The translations under genes were made by a program, and so were the position numbers. The notes beneath the pieces are model-generated. The model was not told where the DNA came from, did not search any database, and was given only the letters and a program-made list of their open reading frames with translations. Below, in pieces: positions 63,137 through 64,000 of a DNA stretch of 64,000 bases (positions are counted from its first letter, which is position 1; each line of letters starts with the position of its first letter). The DNA is taken from NCBI RefSeq assembly GCF_030291075.1, contig NZ_CP127407.1, positions 2,106,001 through 2,170,000 on the forward strand, read 5' to 3'. The DNA is from Stenotrophomonas sp. 57 (lineage in GTDB: Bacteria > Pseudomonadota > Gammaproteobacteria > Xanthomonadales > Xanthomonadaceae).

Positions 63137-64000
63137 GCTCGCGGAACGGCCCATGCCCCTGCAGTTCCTGCTGATAGCGGCGCACATCCCGCCGCTCCTG
63201 CCGGCACCAGTCCTGCAGCGCTTCTGCAAAGTCCGCATCAGCCACCCAGTGCCGGCTGCGCACCAGCGTCGGCAGAAAGCCCCGCGCCAGCTTGTGCTCC
63301 CCCTGCGCGCCCGGCTCGAAACGGCTGAGGCCTTCGCGCAGGCAGTACTCGATGCCTTGGTAGTAGCAGGCTTCGAAGTGCAGCCCGGGCAGGGTGGCGC
63401 CACCCCAGTAGCGGCCGTAGAGCGTGTCGCCGCCACGCAGGCAGAGCGCTCCGGCGATTGGCTGGCCTTCCTGCTCGGCGAGGAACAGCACCAGCCCGCG
63501 ACCCAATGAAATGGCCAGATGGCGCAGGAAGACCTCGGTCAGCGCCGGGGCGTTGCCGTATTCGAGGAAGGTCTGCAGGTAGAAGCGGTACATCGCCTGC
63601 AGATCGGCGCGACTGGCCTCGTCGCCGTGCACCACGCGGAAGGTGATGCCCTGGCGGGTGACCTTGGCCCGTTCCTGGCGGATGTTCTTGCGGTGCTTGT
63701 GGTCCATCGCGCCGAGGAACTGCTCGAACGTGGCCCAGTCACCCGCGTTCTGCCATTGGAACTGCACGTCCTCGCGCAGCAGCCAGTCGTCACCGAACAG
63801 GGCCTCATCGCTGGCGGTGTGGAAGTTGATATGGGCCGAGGATACGTGCAGCGCGGGCAGTGCCTCGCGCAATGCCGACAGCAGCGCGACGCGCCCTGAA
63901 TCGTGACGGGCCAGCAGGCGCGGTCCGGTGACCGGTGAGTACGGCACCGCGCCCAGCCACTTCGGGTAGTAGTCGCGGCCGTGGCGCGCATAGGCGTTGG
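63102..64000 (-). CDS. COG3146 family acetyltransferase, C-terminal part
   Basis: The 5' end lies beyond the window; 298 codons are visible and run to a TAG stop. The sequence NAYARHGRDYYPKWLGAVPY with SPVTGPRLL is the COG3146/DUF482 signature, followed by two GNAT/FemAB-like modules (KHRKNIRQERAKVTRQGITF, FEACYYQGIEYCLREGLSRF, GAQGEHKLARGFLPT). The exact substrate of this family is not known. The last ~12 residues come from a GTAG-type palindrome. Confidence 0.88.
   Translation of the reverse strand, partial: NAYARHGRDYYPKWLGAVPYSPVTGPRLLARHDSGRVALLSALREALPALHVSSAHINFHTASDEALFGDDWLLREDVQFQWQNAGDWATFEQFLGAMDHKHRKNIRQERAKVTRQGITFRVVHGDEASRADLQAMYRFYLQTFLEYGNAPALTEVFLRHLAISLGRGLVLFLAEQEGQPIAGALCLRGGDTLYGRYWGGATLPGLHFEACYYQGIEYCLREGLSRFEPGAQGEHKLARGFLPTLVRSRHWVADADFAEALQDWCRQERRDVRRYQQELQGHGPFRERADQGGHLPEQ

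Overview
The window is high-GC gammaproteobacterial chromosome and most likely belongs to Stenotrophomonas (S. maltophilia complex). The basis is a Xanthomonas-type flagellar locus with the rpoN2-vemR-fleQ block, kinase/regulator genes resembling ravS, ravA and ravR, an aph(6)-type streptomycin kinase gene, and many short palindromes that begin with GTAG, the hallmark of the S. maltophilia SMAG REP family. I ran no database search; family names come from recognisable motifs and gene order.

Layout, from the left. Positions 1-17307 hold the export and basal-body genes, read on the minus strand: fliE-fliF-fliG-fliH-fliI-fliJ-fliK, then fliL-fliM-fliN-fliO-fliP-fliQ-fliR, then an MHYT-GGDEF-EAL gene, then flhB-flhA-flhF (flhF runs off the left edge). 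Positions 17308-18940 are an accessory island with several palindromic repeats, a small secreted protein of unknown function and a SUKH-like orphan immunity protein. Positions 18960-23306 carry the regulators fleQ, vemR, rpoN2 and a LuxR-type response regulator. Positions 23393-29237 carry the filament genes: two tandem flagellins, fliD, fliS, a fliT-like gene and a PilZ-like gene. Positions 29656-40238 are the flgB-to-flgL rod, ring, hook and junction operon, with cheV upstream and flgA-flgM-flgN divergent on the plus strand.

Positions 43074-53328 are a signalling block: RavS-, RavR- and RavA-like proteins, a PAS-GGDEF-EAL protein and a chemoreceptor without a periplasmic sensor domain. Positions 53492-64000 are housekeeping: hflD-mnmA-nudJ, a YbjN-like exported protein, the N-degron set clpS/clpA/infA/aat, an APH(6)-like kinase, two uncharacterised proteins and a COG3146 acetyltransferase that runs off the right edge.

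Regulation can be read in part from the DNA. Sigma-54 type -24/-12 elements lie before fliE, fliL, flhB, fliD, flgB, flgG and flgA, which fits RpoN2/FleQ control. Sigma-28 (FliA) type elements lie before fliC2, flgM, the PAS-GGDEF-EAL gene and the chemoreceptor, with a weaker one before cheV. Hook-basal-body genes would be made first, FlgM would hold FliA until the hook is complete, and flagellin, chemotaxis and c-di-GMP genes would follow. The most interesting loose ends are a second, outward-facing sigma-54 element in the fliD-fliC gap that could drive a small RNA, GTAG palindromes that supply stop codons or a C-terminal tail to genes, a RavR-like protein whose EAL domain lacks key residues, and a run of 13 G between a response-regulator gene and rpoN2.
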